Shown piece after piece: positions 29,101 to 44,100 of a DNA stretch of 64,000 nucleotides; the first letter of the stretch is position 1; each line of letters begins with the position of its first letter. Source of the DNA: Varroa destructor (taxonomy: Eukaryota > Arthropoda > Arachnida > Mesostigmata > Varroidae); contig NW_019211454.1 of the NCBI RefSeq assembly GCF_002443255.2, positions 31,912,061-31,976,060 on the forward strand, read 5' to 3'. The notes beneath the pieces were generated by a model. That model saw only the letters and a list, made by a program, of their open reading frames with translations, was not told the DNA's origin and ran no database searches. A program made the translations under genes and the position numbers.

Positions 29101-32100
29101 TACTTCCCGCTGATTACCCATGAAAACGACGAAAGGGAGAGAGAGCTTGGCTGATTAAAAGTCTGTTGTAATATCTGATATGAACCGCCAGCGCCTTCAT
29201 TTCCATCTCTGACTGCCGAACTCTACTCTGAAAGTGTATACTTACATATATATGTATACTTGTGTATATGTATACATGTAGGTACTACTATCGGGAATAC
29301 AGTTCGACTGCAATGTATATCGTGCTAATGTCGCATGGAACTGACCAGCCGAACGTAGCGCTTTTAAAATTCGACCCAAATCACGCTTCGTCGAGCCGAC
29401 CCGCCATCGCATCAGTACGAATACGCTTTAATAACATATAGTGACAAATGCATAGAATAAAGTTCCAGTTCGTTACGTTTTGTTTCTGGCTAGTTAGCGG
29501 GATCTTACAAGTTACGAGATACATGTTTGGTCCCAGGGTCTTGAAAACAATGTTGCTTAGAAGGTTGCCAGGTAGTACAGAACGAGCAAAGAAAAGAAGC
29601 CTAAACTTTCTGGTAATTGGAAGTCTGAATTCCTATTACCGACCTACACACCTTAGCTAGACGTGCTTTTTCTAATGACACGTTTGGCGCCAGGCAAATC
29701 AAATTGTAAACAATAAAGTACATTTTTGACATAGCACTGGCAGATTATACATATACTCATGACGACGCGACTAAACGCATCTACTTCACTCTCCAGTGAA
29801 CCGATACGACCTATCGCTAACATGCACAGATGCCGATGTATTAGGTTACTCCCATTTTTTTTTCCAACAAATGAGAAAAGTGTAGTTTACTAGAAGCAAT
29901 AAAATCTGCCACGTAGTTTCCTTGATTGTACACGCCTTTTTTTCCACTTCACAACGACCATGTTCTTGCAGATTTGGGAACCGTCTGGCCGCAGCTCAAG
30001 TTCTTCTAAATTGCAACGGTTTCGACTTACTTATCTGCTTCAATGGAAAACTGAAAAGATAATAATGGCTTGCTTCGTGATCAGGAAGATGGAGAGATTA
30101 CTAAGGGACCTGCTATTTGAACTTACGTAAAACAGTTTTCGCGACTTTTGCTGCGCACGGTCCGTCATTCTCCTGAAGTACGCTGGCTGTATCATGTCAG
30201 ACGGGTCCTTTTTAGTGTCGTACTTCAGCCAATGATCAGTTAAATTCATGGTTTTGTTTTTTCCAAAAATGTTTCTGAACTGTGCTTGTCGCAACTGTAT
30301 GGTCCACCAAAATACGTGGGCCATTTAGATCTAAACTACCAATTCAAAACGTCGGCAATTACCTTTGGAGGTCAGCTAAATTATCATGTGCTCTTCTTAA
30401 ACAGCACGGATGTCATGAGCAGTTTCAGCGATACTTTGACCTCAAAGGAAAGTATTATGAAAATAGTATCGAAACCGCGCGATCCTACCGCCGAAAAATC
30501 GACTTTTCGAGTCTGAACGAAATGATGATTATAAGTTTGCTGCACAAAGCCCGCAACAGACAAAAGGAAAAGGCTATAGGAAAGCGAGCAAATCCTTACT
30601 ACTATCTTATTTAACGCTAGCAAGACAGGGCACGCGCCCCTCGAAAAACATACAAGTCGAAACTATGAGCAAATTGTACCTTGCATTATATTTTTATCGA
30701 TAATGTGCACGTGGTTATCCCTGTCTGGCCGGGTATGTTCGTGCCAGAAGCCGACGACGTGGCCGAGTTCATGCACGACGATTCCGAATTTGTCACAATT
30801 CTTCCCTGAAATCGTACACGAGAGATGCAACACAGTATCTTGATTAAAACGAGGAAATACGCTACTTGGCAGATAAGCTTTCTGCATGAGCATCTCCTGC
30901 ACGCATATCGACTGTATGTCTATATGCGCTTCTGCAATATGCGCTTCTGATGAGTTCTATGAATAGACAACACATTCAAATCTACCTCGGACGAAGGGAT
31001 AGCTCTAGGATCACGACGTGGATAGCAAGCTAGCGAGCGAGCTTCCTGCTGCACCTATTATGACTGTGAGACGAATGGAAGTCTAACCACAAAAGTAGTT
31101 ACTAGGCATTAAACTAAAAAAGGCAACATGAAGGCCAAACGAATGTAAGAGAAGCTAACACAGGAGGAGATCCATAGATGCTGCTACCATCTATACGATT
31201 GAAAATTTTTTTCTCACTCCGTACGACTTCGATTGAGTTTAAGCACTGCGAGTAGCACACGACGTAGCAAAAAGGCGACGAGTTCAACCGAAAGCTAATT
31301 TACGATCGCGTTTTTGTCCTGCATTGTATTCTATATAATGCCGCGTAACGGAAACAGAGATGAAAAAAGTCATTGCGCACATAGCGAAGGGCGTCAATTT
31401 ATGTTGACGCTATAGTAAGCCTGTTTTTTGAGAGAATTTTAGAACTAGAAAGGTAAAGAAGAAGTACATAAATTGATAGTAACGTTTATCGGACCAAGAA
31501 AGTACATGGAAGGTGTAGCAGCTGCGACAGAATTTTGCTGATGTTAAGGGCTAGTCTGCATGTCCTGCGTAGATATATATATTCAGGACAGATAGACCAC
31601 ATTGTCGAGATCGTTAATGTAATTTAATATAACAGGAGCAAATTAACAATCCAGAGGTGTTCTATTATACAAAGCATTCTCCTATGAATGGTAGTTCACA
31701 CATAAATGGCGCGAGCGAATAGCAATAGAAAGGAAGACATTGCGGCATTGGCATGTTAGATAAAGTACGTACTACAAGAGCTTTTAAAAAAAAGACTAAA
31801 TATTATATGACTGTGCTAATCATCATAACTATATAATTATTGAAGTATAACTACATGCTAGAAAGTACGTGATTAAGTGAAGTAATAAATGTATGCACGT
31901 CGATCAGTTTGCTAATACGTACCAATAGATATAGCTTGGGGCCCGTTGCCCCGTTTGCCTACAAATGAACAGCACCCACAGGGCCGTTCGGTGAACACGA
32001 TGTAGTTGTGATGAACTGGCTCCTTCTCAACGAACTTAACACAAGTATAGTTCTCCCAGTGAAGCATAGCTTGCCGAAATAACGCCCGATGAGGACCTGT

Positions 32101-35100
32101 GGAAGATAGAAGTCATTTGATCGTCACAGATACTAATCCATTGCATCTGTACGCTTATAACAGCTGATGTTCGTTTTACCCTCTAATTAGAATTGAAGAA
32201 CATCTAACTAGTTGCTGAATGAGATTGCCCACGTAAGAAAAGCAGGTACTGCATATTATTTTTACTTCGGTCAGATTATAACTATATTAGACTCACGGAT
32301 CAATTTAGTATTGCCACTGCTTAATTGAAGCTTCATTAAGGAACTCTCCAATTTAAAATGTTGAAACTTTGTAAAACTTGGTCGAAGTGAAAACTTGCTA
32401 TCCGTAGTTTCAAGTATACGATGCGCTAGCTAACAAAAAATAGATTCCCAATAATGAGATTATTCCCACCAATTATTCCCAATAATAACTTAGGCATTTT
32501 GTGCGCGACTCGGTGCAAGTGAAACAATTTCACTTGAATTTGACAACTAACTTTAGAAATATATTCCCAAATGTACAGATGCAGACTAATATGGCTAGGG
32601 AAATAATCATTTTATCGGCATCGAAGACATATATATCCATCCATTTACATTAGGGTATTATATAGCGGTGCTTGACAAACAGCGAAATTTACGTAAAAAC
32701 AGTTATGTAATCGAAACACTTCACGTCCATAACCTACTTCACAAATTGTGTTAGAGGACCATCTGTACTAATTACCTCACGTTTACGTTACTTAGTCCTT
32801 GAGTCAAATAGGAAATCATTTATTGTTTTAGATGCAGTCCGTGGGCAAAGTTTGCCGCGATAACGTTCAGAGGCATTCCGTTTAGAAAAGTTAGAAGCCA
32901 AACACTGTCGACTACAGAATTCAACATGGACACTGCGGCTAACATCGAGTAAAGAGTTGAACTTCCGTGAATTTTTTGCTGTTTCTCAAAAAAAACCTTA
33001 TTTGTTAGTTCATTGAGTATTTTATGTTATGATATATATCGTTTGTGATTCACCGATGGCAATGCGTGATCAAATGCTCATAGTCGCTCTTCTAGAACGA
33101 TTCCTGCTCACACAGAGATCGTAGACGAACGGGCCACCGTTTGTCGGTCAGCGTGCAGTCGTATGGTTTTCGGTGGCGACATCAAGGGATTGCTAGTCAT
33201 TAACTGGATTATGACGAAGATTGCCGTTTCGCAAAGACCTAACGCAGGTAGAATGGGGCGACAGATTGGCGACTCGGCTACACCCTCAGCTCCGACGCAA
33301 CAGGCTTCCATGTATAGAGATAGGTAGGAGAGAAATAGAATAAGCTCTACAAGTCGTTTGCTATTGCTGCTGCTGCTGCTCACCTGGTTGGGCAATCGGT
33401 GGCTACCCAAACGCTTTTGCCTAGGCTACGCCCTTCGAGTTCCGGTGCAAGCCAGCGTAGAACTGATAATATTCTGCACGACCCGCCTGTCAGGGAAAGT
33501 GGCTACTGCACAAAAGCTCTCTAAAGTAAACATGATATACTGGCCACTGAGTGTCGACAGGCGTGAAGTTGCTTCGCAGACTTTTAACTCGTTATCAAAA
33601 ATTATCTTGACTTAACTGTTTACAACAAATATACGATGATTGTTTAGCTATGATGTATTGGTAGACAAGCGTCCATATACTTCTCCACGACGTGATAAAA
33701 CGGTTTTTCTCACTGTTGACGAATCTACGCTTGAGCACATGTGGCAGTTCTATTTGGGAACATTGTTCTATGTTAGATGTCTAGCTAACGGTTAGCTCCC
33801 GTGATAGGAACTCATTCTAATTCTGCTCGGAACCCTACCGTATGTTACGAGCCAATTTATTATAAAACTTCTGTTCAAGTACATCTTGTCAAGCAAAAAC
33901 TGTAAACGCACCTTGTTTATTAATTATAAGAGGGATTTAGAATCGACACACAATCGAATCTGCCCATACCTTTCGCTTTCGCTCGGTCTGAAACGTTACC
34001 TGAAAAATTTGCCTCTATTTCGTAGGGAATTATAGCAAAGTCCCATAATCGGTCAACTCTGGCTGTGGCCGCGCGATGAGATCGTCTCCGGCTTTGCCGC
34101 CAATGATCGTGGTACCGTATTCTGAAAGATATACAGCACGCTTGTTAGAAGAAATTCAAAGTTGCACGCAGTACCGCTGAAGAGAGCTTAAAGATTAGGG
34201 AAATAAAAGGCTGTCTAGAAAGCTACAGATCAGTACAACGATTACGATGCACTCAGTACCGAGAAGCTTTCCGGAACAGTCAAAAAACATGTTCGGAGCA
34301 AATTACGTACTTCTCAATTGTAATTAGCGATTTTTTCTACGTGATCAGTAACGAGCAACACCAGAGATATGATATAAGGCCGAGGTTGCATTTGTCCTGA
34401 GAAGTACGCTCGGCTAAGGGCGTTTAAAAACTAAAAAAAAAATCACATTAAGCAAATGGATCCAATGTCAAATAAGTTGTCGATCTATACATTATGATTA
34501 ATGAAACAACCCGACCAATTGGTTTAATTCTTGTCGGGCATTACCGCTAAATTGCCTCCAACGTATGTCACTGTATTGTATGTAACATAATATAAATTTG
34601 GTATTACGTAGCAAGATAATATGCAGATAGGTTATTTTATTTATATACGTGGACGTTTAGCAGCTTTTTTAAAATGTGAGCTTTATTAAAAGCAGTTTGT
34701 TTAAGTTTATTGCTCTATTGCAATAGTTATCTAGCCTTAAGGTGCAAAGGATACGGGACCTCAATATTCATTTCTAGAGCATATTTTCGAAAGCCGTAAA
34801 TTCTAACAAATCTCTTAAATAAAGCGTACACTCGCACTCTATCGAAATACTTTTTGATAAAGGTAACTATGTCGTGTGTCAATATACAACAGTTAACAAA
34901 TAATGGGTATATAATAATGAGTATAACAAAATTTATTCATTGCATGTCACGCCTATTGCAAGTGTTACATCGCGACATGTACTAAAGCCAAGGAGATCAA
35001 TTATAAGTTCTTTTATAATGATTCGTTATCTAGTTTTCAGTAGTGTTCGTGCTAAGGGCAACATGTCTTTTCTCCCCTACCTGTAGAAACACATGTGGCA

Positions 35101-38100
35101 AAATATGCCACAAGCAGCACACGAAGTTAGTTGTGGCATATTTTGACTACTTCTAACTAGTCTTTTAAAGTTTAATCTGAATTTGAATCAAAGTTCCATA
35201 ACTCAACAAACGTAGGATCTCCTTTCTATCTCCGCGCAAACAACACAAAATAGTTTGAGTAAACATGCTTTTTTTTTTTATATATGTCTTTTTTTTTTGT
35301 TTACAAAACGCTTATACTCTTACAGCAGGCGTAAAGCGTTGCGAGCCGCAATGCCTGGTCAGTTCTCGATAACCCATTTTCAATCGTTTCGAAAATTTTC
35401 ACGAGCAAAATGTCCAATTAAAAGCACTAGGTATAGTCCAGCATGCAACCCATCAACCAACCGATATCAGAGAGCGGCTTCCATAGCAAGAACAAGGCAA
35501 GTTTTCGTCTAGTGTTAGAATAGCACAACAGTTGGCGCTAGTTGACGCCCGCTCGCTTGCTTCCCCGTAATAAAACAGTCAGCTCAACGTGTATAGGCTG
35601 TAGACCCAGCTTCCGGTAACAAATGCGGACACCAAGACACATCTTTCACATGTATCACTGTGTCTTTAATATAGATACATATACATATAGCGAGAGAGAG
35701 ACTATTCTCTCTGTCTGCAAGAAGCTTGTAGTAGTGAAAGGTCGTGACATGCATTTATTTGGTTCGAGGTGTATCATCTTCCTTCTGTAGCAGTTTCGTG
35801 TCACAACCGTTACTATCTTCAGCTGCAGCTGCTCGTCTGTGATCAGCTCATCATATCGAGCTGTGTACCAATATCTACAAAAACGAGTCTCATTGGCAGT
35901 TTCAGCTCGTACAATTCCCCAATTGTTGTCCTACATGACTTGAATGCGTGGCAACATAGCGTACTGTAAGAACGGCAATGTCCATAGTTGTCTTCGTTCG
36001 GTGGATACTCTGGTTACTCCACCGTTAGTCTTTTTTTGCTACCAACTCCTCTTTGCACCGTATTCGTTCGTTGAGCACACGAGCTGTAACTGTTACGTCT
36101 GCTTATGCTATTGCTTCGTATTTCATGTCTTGCATATCGTTTAGAGTTCTAACTGAATCTTATGCCTTCATTTTCCGTCCTGATTGTCTTCGTTATCGAT
36201 ACCGGTTTTGTTGCTGTTATTGATCTTCTTACAGTTTCGCTACGCTCACAGCTAACCATAAAAACTTTATTTTTTTCACTCCTTCGTGTACATGATCCAC
36301 GCGAAAGGTTCCAGTGAAAAGGGGCCTTCCCTAGTACCTTCCTTGTACAGCGTTGAGATCGGGTCTGTTCAGCCTGTAAACTTGACGTGCCGTCCTCTTC
36401 CGGCAACCCGAATTATGCACATCTGTCTAGCCCCAAGCACAGAAAGACAGCGTGACGGCGATTGACGCGCGACGTGCTTAGAAGAGCGGCTTTCTCCTCT
36501 CTCGTGGCTGGCGCGAGAACGCTTTCCTTTTACGGCGTCCTATTCTTACCAGGCTTTTCTTGCTTTTCTGTTGTTCGCCCATTTCGTCATTTTATTTTTC
36601 GCTTACCCTTCACATCATATCCCTTTCCCCGCTCTACCGGAACAATGGTACTAACGTCCGCCTTTTATTTTAACTCTTTATCTTGCAAATATCTGCACTC
36701 AAAGCGGCGCTGTAGTGGCTTCTGTTGATGCACGCGCTCGCCAGCTCGTTCTCTTTTCAGCGTCGACTTTCCTCCCTTGGCTCGTCAGTAGTTCAGCAGG
36801 GACGCGAACGCGACCGTCCGGGCAAGCACATCCGCCAAAAGAGACTCAAAAGCTCGAAGGCTAGGAAGGCCTTGAACTAGAATCCCCTGCATTGTAACGT
36901 AGTGTGCGCTTGAATTCGGAAAAGAAGGATAGTCCTGGCTGGCTTTCGGAAATTTGCTCGGGTCTACGTGGTGAGAACGTCTTATGAATGGCCGATTCCT
37001 ACCCGTTCCACATGTGAAAACAACAGCGCTACAAGCATCGGAAGCATCAACAATAAAAGCAGAAACGAGCAAATGTGTTCCAGTAGGAAACTGTTACGAA
37101 GCAACAGCTTTTCCTTATTGCCACCATTCCATTTCTTACTCTTTTATAACTGACTCGAAAACATCTTACCGCTCCATATCGTCGTCGGCATAAGCATTTA
37201 CCTGCTATAAAGATAACGATATAATGGTATTATTGTTATAATAATAGTTATTCTGCTAATGTTCTCAAGTCTGAATGTAAGCAAGAAACGACCGAAGCTG
37301 GACAGACGAGCGGGCAGACGAGAGAAAGAATCCCCGGATTAGCCGAGGCAAAAGTAATACGAGTTATCATCTTTCTAGCTAACACTGTATCTCCCCGATA
37401 ACCGTAATTTGCTGTGCGTCTTTCTCCTCGCTCAGTGCCTCTCGTTCGAAAAGGAACACCTGAGCGCACCGATTCCTGCTTCCACGAACCTGAGCCTGCA
37501 AAGACTCGCTCGGCGACGAGAAGGCCGTCTTGTGGCCAGTTCTCAGTCCGGCGCACCTCAGAGAAAAAGATAACGCCGGTGCCTCGTAGAAAGCGCGAGT
37601 CCGTCTCGGTTTTTATTGTCGGTGCTTATGTTGCTGGCCTAAATAAAGCTGAGGCGGTTCGATTCAAATCGTTCTTCTTCGTCTATATGCACACCGCACA
37701 TCGTATGTGTGCTATATCGCTTTTCGAATTGGGTTAGAGGTCGAGATAAGCTATGCTTTTCACCGTTATTCTCCCAGCGCCGCCACGCGTGCTGTTGCCG
37801 CTGCTGGCTGTAGCGGGCACGGAGTAACAAAGCAGCGACGGAAAAGCGGGAAATACCGTACGGGAAATAGCGTACCCGCCCTGGCAATGGGTTGTGGCTC
37901 ACTGGGAGGAAGCCTGGTAGCCGTTAGCGTACTCCGCGTGTGGGTTCACTCGTCGTCGACGCCGCACGAGAATAACGTCGCCAGCAGCAGCAGAAGCGAC
38001 GTGGGAGTGTGTAACCGACAAGGGAATTCGTGCTGCAAGAGTAGCGGTGAGTATAAAGTTTTATTATGAGGTGGCCCGAGAGGACCAGAGGGGTCGGTTA

Positions 38101-41100
38101 GCGCGAACGTACGAGAAACTACTGAGACCAGAGCAAGACTTGCTCGGGCAGCGGACGCGGTCAGGGGGACAGGGCAAGCAGTGGGGTGGCCGCGTCGAGA
38201 AGAAGAAGCGAATAGTACAAGGCAAGAGCAGCATGAGAATCACAGGAGTATCTGTCAGGAGCTACTCGCTGGAGGGTCGCCTTACTGGCTTTGCTGGCTA
38301 GCCAGAAAAAACAGGACACTGTACTGCCTGTAGGGCTATGCAGTCCACATGGGCAAAGTCAGCAGGGGTAGCAGTCGGTGAAGAAATGTGGGCTTTCGTC
38401 GACGCTAAGTGGCTCCGGCTCCCTCTGAGCTCACGCACATACAGAAAAGTCGAGACACATTGTGGGAGAACGGAGTTCATCGGGCGGGAAAGGCGAACAG
38501 GACTAGAAGGAAAACGTAGCTACGGGCGAAGTTTTGCCAGCTTTTCGCTTGGTCCATTCTTATTCAATCGTCGGGTCACTCTTTACCCGCCTGGAAGAGA
38601 CCGCGCGTAACTCATGCAGTTGGTTTTTTGGCTCAAATTGCAAACTAAGCCGAGACGCTTCAATCAAAATCTATATTCTTAGATTAAATAGTTGAAACAA
38701 GGTGTTATGTACGTGATTTAAATATATGGATTGTACGCAGGCAGCGACGACTGACCAATGGTCAAGCAGACATGATTTTCATAAATTAGCATATAAGGAT
38801 TCGTTTCAGCCAAGGACTACTGCGAGGCAGCGATGCTATAGATGATTTGACAATAAAAGGATAAAGCATGCTTAGGATTGGGGCACGTCTCTTCAACTAG
38901 ATTCTTCAAGTTGCGTATTGTTGAAAAAGCATACCTTAGGCCCATAGAGCCTACAGATCAAGAATACTTTAGGGAATACTTAAAGCTCTAGAATGACTAT
39001 TTAAGTTTATGATATTCTATTATAAATCTCCGTTCGATCAGTGCTTTCGCAGGCCACCTCGCTTAGTGTCGTCGGAGTGTGAGCTTATGATTTCGTAGGC
39101 AGTAAATAGGAGTGGATTAATCCTTTAGCTATAGAGATCCAGTAAATATCCTATGATAAGTTCGCATTGGCGTCCCTGTGTGTCGGCTTAGCTTAATGTG
39201 AAAACTTTGAAAAGTCCACTCAGAGGAAGGAATTTCATTATCTCAACGTTGTTGTGGTTAATGGCGCAAATAGCGTCGCTTACGATGATTAATAGTATAA
39301 TACCAACCTGTAATGTTCACTTGTTCTATTCGCAGGAGTCATAAGAAGCGACATATTTTATCGACAAAGCTCGAAATCAAGTTTTCCATCAAGCTACAAC
39401 ATGTTTATTCAACCATCGATGATAGCGCACCTGTCAGGGGGCAATTTATCGTTCCGTCAATGGGACAGTTAAGAACAAGATGCCCATACAGATTGAAAGC
39501 GGAAATTTTAGAAAAATGTTTTCGATACGTATGCTGTTAAAAGATATTGTCTTTCACTAAGGCGTAGCGGTCTTCACTGTTGTGAAAGCTCTAGTTACCC
39601 GCATCTTATATTAACTATTTCTCCTACCCTAAATAGGAAAGTTGTTAAATAAAAATGGTCGCCTTTCAAGCCGTAGGCTTTGCTGAGGTAAAATCGAATA
39701 CTTTTTTGCCTGGGAAAAAACTTTTGAAAAGTGCCCGGATTTCAAGGGAAAATAGTAAGTGTCAGTTTAATTCCATATTGCTTTTTGCGACTATTCGTAT
39801 AATTAAACTTCTGTTGTAATTCTGGATATACCATACAATGTACAGGTACAATTGTAGAGGTTGTTCCAACTTACAGTATTCTTGTATTTGTGTCGTTCGT
39901 CAAAAAGCGAGCATAAACCCAAATCGAATACAACTTATGCAACCTATTTTTGAACTAGGTCCTTTGAAAACGTCAAAGCAGTTTTAGGTGGAAAAATATG
40001 AAAAAGTCTTTCCCACCTCAAATTTTTTCTGCGATGAGGGTGACTTCTGTTGAGTTCCGGGGCGTGACCTTGTGAACTCGGCTTTTCCCCACCGTGGTGT
40101 CTGCTATGAGGTACTATCCATCCGACAATGTCTGTACCTTCAGGGCCTGGAAGCAGCATAAAATCCCGAAATAAGAAACTCGCTCTAATCATTCAGCACA
40201 GTTATGCTATATAACAACACTATTGAACGCAGCGTGCAGAAGCACCACAGTTATTGTGCAGAAACAGCTGCGAGTGGATGCGCTGTATATATATATATGT
40301 AGCAGATCAGATAGTTCAAATCAAACGAATAAACACAAAACAATATTTCGCGCCTAAAATATTAGAACAACTATATTATGAGTATCGTTTCTTCAGTCCT
40401 CAATTGTTTCATATTTGTCGTCACTAAACAAATAAGTAGGAAGTAAGTGTAATAAATATGTGTTCCTTTTGCCCAACATAGTCTACAGATTTTGCCACAA
40501 GTTTCATCAAGCATAGCAAAGGAGAAGTATGTGCCGTCTATTCGTAGTAAGTTTTCGCCACTGAAATATTACTTATTTCAAACTTTCATTCTCGTAGGCA
40601 TATAATTGTCCTAGAATATGTTCTAAATTAAGAGTGGCCTTTCTACGGTGATTCGTTTCCTCTCGGAGGAATAGAAAATATACATGCTTTGTTTGTATGA
40701 CCGCTATATGGCAAAAATTCCATTTAATCATACCTTCCATTTTTTTCCATTTCCGGAAGCGCAAACCAATGTCACTAGGACCCAATGCACGAAGTAATGG
40801 CGTACGCTAACCGGTTTTTATTTATGATGTGTGCGTATGTCTACATGGTCATTGAATTTGCAACACGAGAAAATAACCTGTGCGAGTCTGAAATAACTAG
40901 ACTCCTGGCGAAGATGGCGGCCGACAAAGTGGCCATTAGGGATCTTTTCTAAGTCATCTGTCAAATACCGGTACTTCCGACAATTCCAACACCCCTTCCG
41001 CTTATCGTTGCTAGGACTTAACAAAATGCGTTGCTCTAAGCTACCTAAAAACGTTCTGAGACGTTAATTCTTTTAGTGAAAAGTGACAGTTAGCTCAATT

Positions 41101-44100
41101 GCATTTTGCCTGTCCTCACTACGAGTAAAAATTGCTAAGGAAATAAATGTTTCAAGAATTCCACTCTGTCGCTATACTTACTTATGCCTTTCAACCAAAA
41201 AAAATATAAATGGAACTACTGAGATGAAGGAATAGATTCCCTTTGGAGTTATAGAATGACCTTCTAACCCGTCAAGCTCAGGCTACAAAAGCTATGGCCT
41301 TTGGGTTTGCCACAAGGCATAGTATGTTTCTTTCGTGTGTTTGCAATAGAAATCAATTTTCAGTTTCACTAGCAGACAACACCACTTGAAGAGAAAAAAG
41401 AGGATATGGCAACATTTTGAAAAACAATACAGCGCCATTCAAAGTAAGGATTACTTTTTCTTCCGACCCGACTCCTTTCTTTTCTGCAGATCCTCATCCG
41501 ACAGATCACGGAGAAGATCGAAGTCACCGCAGGCATTTTTCTTCTGGCCGGCCGCTCGGTGTTGTGCGATGCGGCCTCCCCGTTACTCTGTTTGCTTTAG
41601 TACTCAAGGGGCTCGCTACCGAGAGCCGGCATGGGACGGGAAGTTACTGGGGTAAAAAAAGAAATCAGGACACGCAAACGAGGGCGAGGTAGACCGGAAA
41701 GAGTTTTCATTCAAATGATTTCTACTTCCGTTGGGCTGCGCTTGCCTCTGGCCCGTCCCTACTAACTTCCGGCAAACGTGGAAAGAAGGGGCCGTGGAAT
41801 GAGCTCACTGATAACCCAAGCAGAGGACAGTTGCAGCTTAGAATTCCAGCCGAAATAACTTGTTGATCTAACCGTAACCAGCCAGAGCAAACGACCAGTG
41901 GTAATAGTCGGTCACTACTATATTACTGTCTGCCCAGACGAATCAAGGAAACCAAGTAAACCTCTGGAAGCCCCAGTTAGTTGGCTGGTTCAACTTGAGT
42001 GAGTTAAGTTGAATTCAGTCTATCTCAAACGTACTTCTTACTGTACTTCCAGACAGCTTTAATATTTCGCTTTTCATTTTTTAATCAGACCAGTAGGATA
42101 TGTTTGTGTGTTTACTAGAAGGTAGCAGACTTTAACCTACATACACGTGCTTGTCAATCGCTCGTTTTCGTATATAAGTAAGTAAATCTAATGTAAAACC
42201 TATTTAAACTTCAAACAAAGCATGTAAATAACTTCTTACTCCCTATGAAGCATATTGGAAACTCGCAGAAAGAATATTTTGTGTGTTTGAAACTGAAAAA
42301 CCTTTTAATGCTTTCCTCTAAATTGCGTATCTTGGACATACTCTGTATACCAAATATAAATCTCATGGGGTATCTATTATACTTTCTACGTTCTCCTCCT
42401 CATACATTTCGTGAAGTTATAATTTTAGCCTGTGATGACAGAAAGGCCACTCCTCCATGAATCCATTGGTAGAAGTAGCGATGTCTCCAGTGGTGGAGAC
42501 GGCCGAAGTAACAGGATCCACACCAATGGATTTCGAGTCCCTCAAGGTATAGCGGAAAGGAGCGGGACGGGGAACGAGCTAGGGATACTGAAGGGAGCAG
42601 GTGGAGCTAGCTATCAGGCACTGCCGCACCAATGGAGCTTAATTAACATGCCACGGACCAGTTCACATGCGCAAGGAGGGTCCGGTCAGTCTCTACGTCG
42701 GCGGAGCTTCGACTTTCTGCCCAGAAATCTAGAGCCCGTTTGCTGGACCGCCAGCCGCTACTAGCTGGTCATACGGCTACTGACTACGCCAGATGTTTTT
42801 TTAGGTGAGGTCACAGTAGATAATGAGAGACAAAACCTGACGTTTGCCAGTACTCCTGAGATAGGCCCTATCTGTTCCAGTGGCCGAAGCACGGTGAACC
42901 AACTAACCAAACCACAATAAAGCAGGAGCAGAAACGCTACCACCGAATGCCTTTAGTACTCCTGCTCCTGCCAAGTTAGTTAGGAGTTAGGAGAACTCTT
43001 CCTATATAAAACTGATGGAGAACTTTGAAGGATTTATTGACATTCATTATAATTGGATATGAACACAGATTACAATCCGCCAAAAAGTCGAGTCTAAAGA
43101 CCGATTGGCAACAAATTTTAGATGTATGTATAAGAAGGTGGACCTATGTGGACCAAATTTGCCTGAAGTTATTGTCGAATACAACTGTTGTCACAGAAAT
43201 CATATTAGTGGTTATTGTCGCGCCCGAACAATGCGTTTGCCAATAGAGCTGTCAAAGAGTTTTATAGAAACATACGTTGTTGACGTCAGAAGGTGCCAAA
43301 TCACGGTGCCTCAGTTTAACTTGAGATATATACACATTCGATACAAACACACACTTACCAAGCAGAGTAGTGTTTCTAGATCATTTAGTTCTTTCAATTT
43401 TTTTGTAAAATCAGCCCTGACGGTATGCGGTTTCATTTATGCCTCAATGCAGTGGCCCATGTTGCCCCAGGATAATCACTTAATATAATTCAATGTATTG
43501 AGAAAACACACCTTGCTTTAAGTATGCCTTTGAAAGTGTAGTAGAAGCATGAATTAATTATCGCGCCTTTTTTTTATAACAAAATGCAAAACCTAGCTGT
43601 GCCATAGAGTCCCACCTTTTGAAATTTTTTCAAAAAATCGCACTAAATTCCTGACCCCTTTGCATCTTGAAAATTCTCGAAGTTTTGTGGTGTAAAAATT
43701 TAAATTAACGCCTTTTTGTTGAAAAAAAACTGCACTCGGCCATATAGTCCCTATCCCATGCAGCCGCGCCTCTATGTATATTGATAACGGAAGCATAAAT
43801 ATACATTGATAGGAAACGTAAGCACACAAATAATTATAATCAAAGTGACAGTATCTGACTCGAGAAAAAAGGTCTATTTTTTTCTAACCAGCTTCATAGG
43901 TGTATTAGAATAGACACTGCTTAGAGTTAGTCGGTCGCATTGGTCCTCTATTTTTCTTATGCTAATAAGATGACAGTAAAAATGCTTCGCTGCGTACATA
44001 GGAAAACATTTCCTTGCTTAATTCTACCGAGTTTCAGATGCCCTTCGAATCTTTTCAAGAAGTATATTTACTTATGTCTAAGTGAGTGTCAAACCAGCGA

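Noticed and set aside
24849..30624. The opposed open frames at 30.04-30.62 kb, including an ATG frame ending at GTAAGT (about 30127), considered as an alternative protease exon.
   Set aside because: The content does not resemble astacin, exon 5 joins exon 6 perfectly without it, and no partner acceptor was found.
37170..37201. The letters YADD in exon 2 look like a reverse-transcriptase motif.
   Set aside because: No other RT motif lies nearby, and the exon fits the protease in both phases and splice sites.
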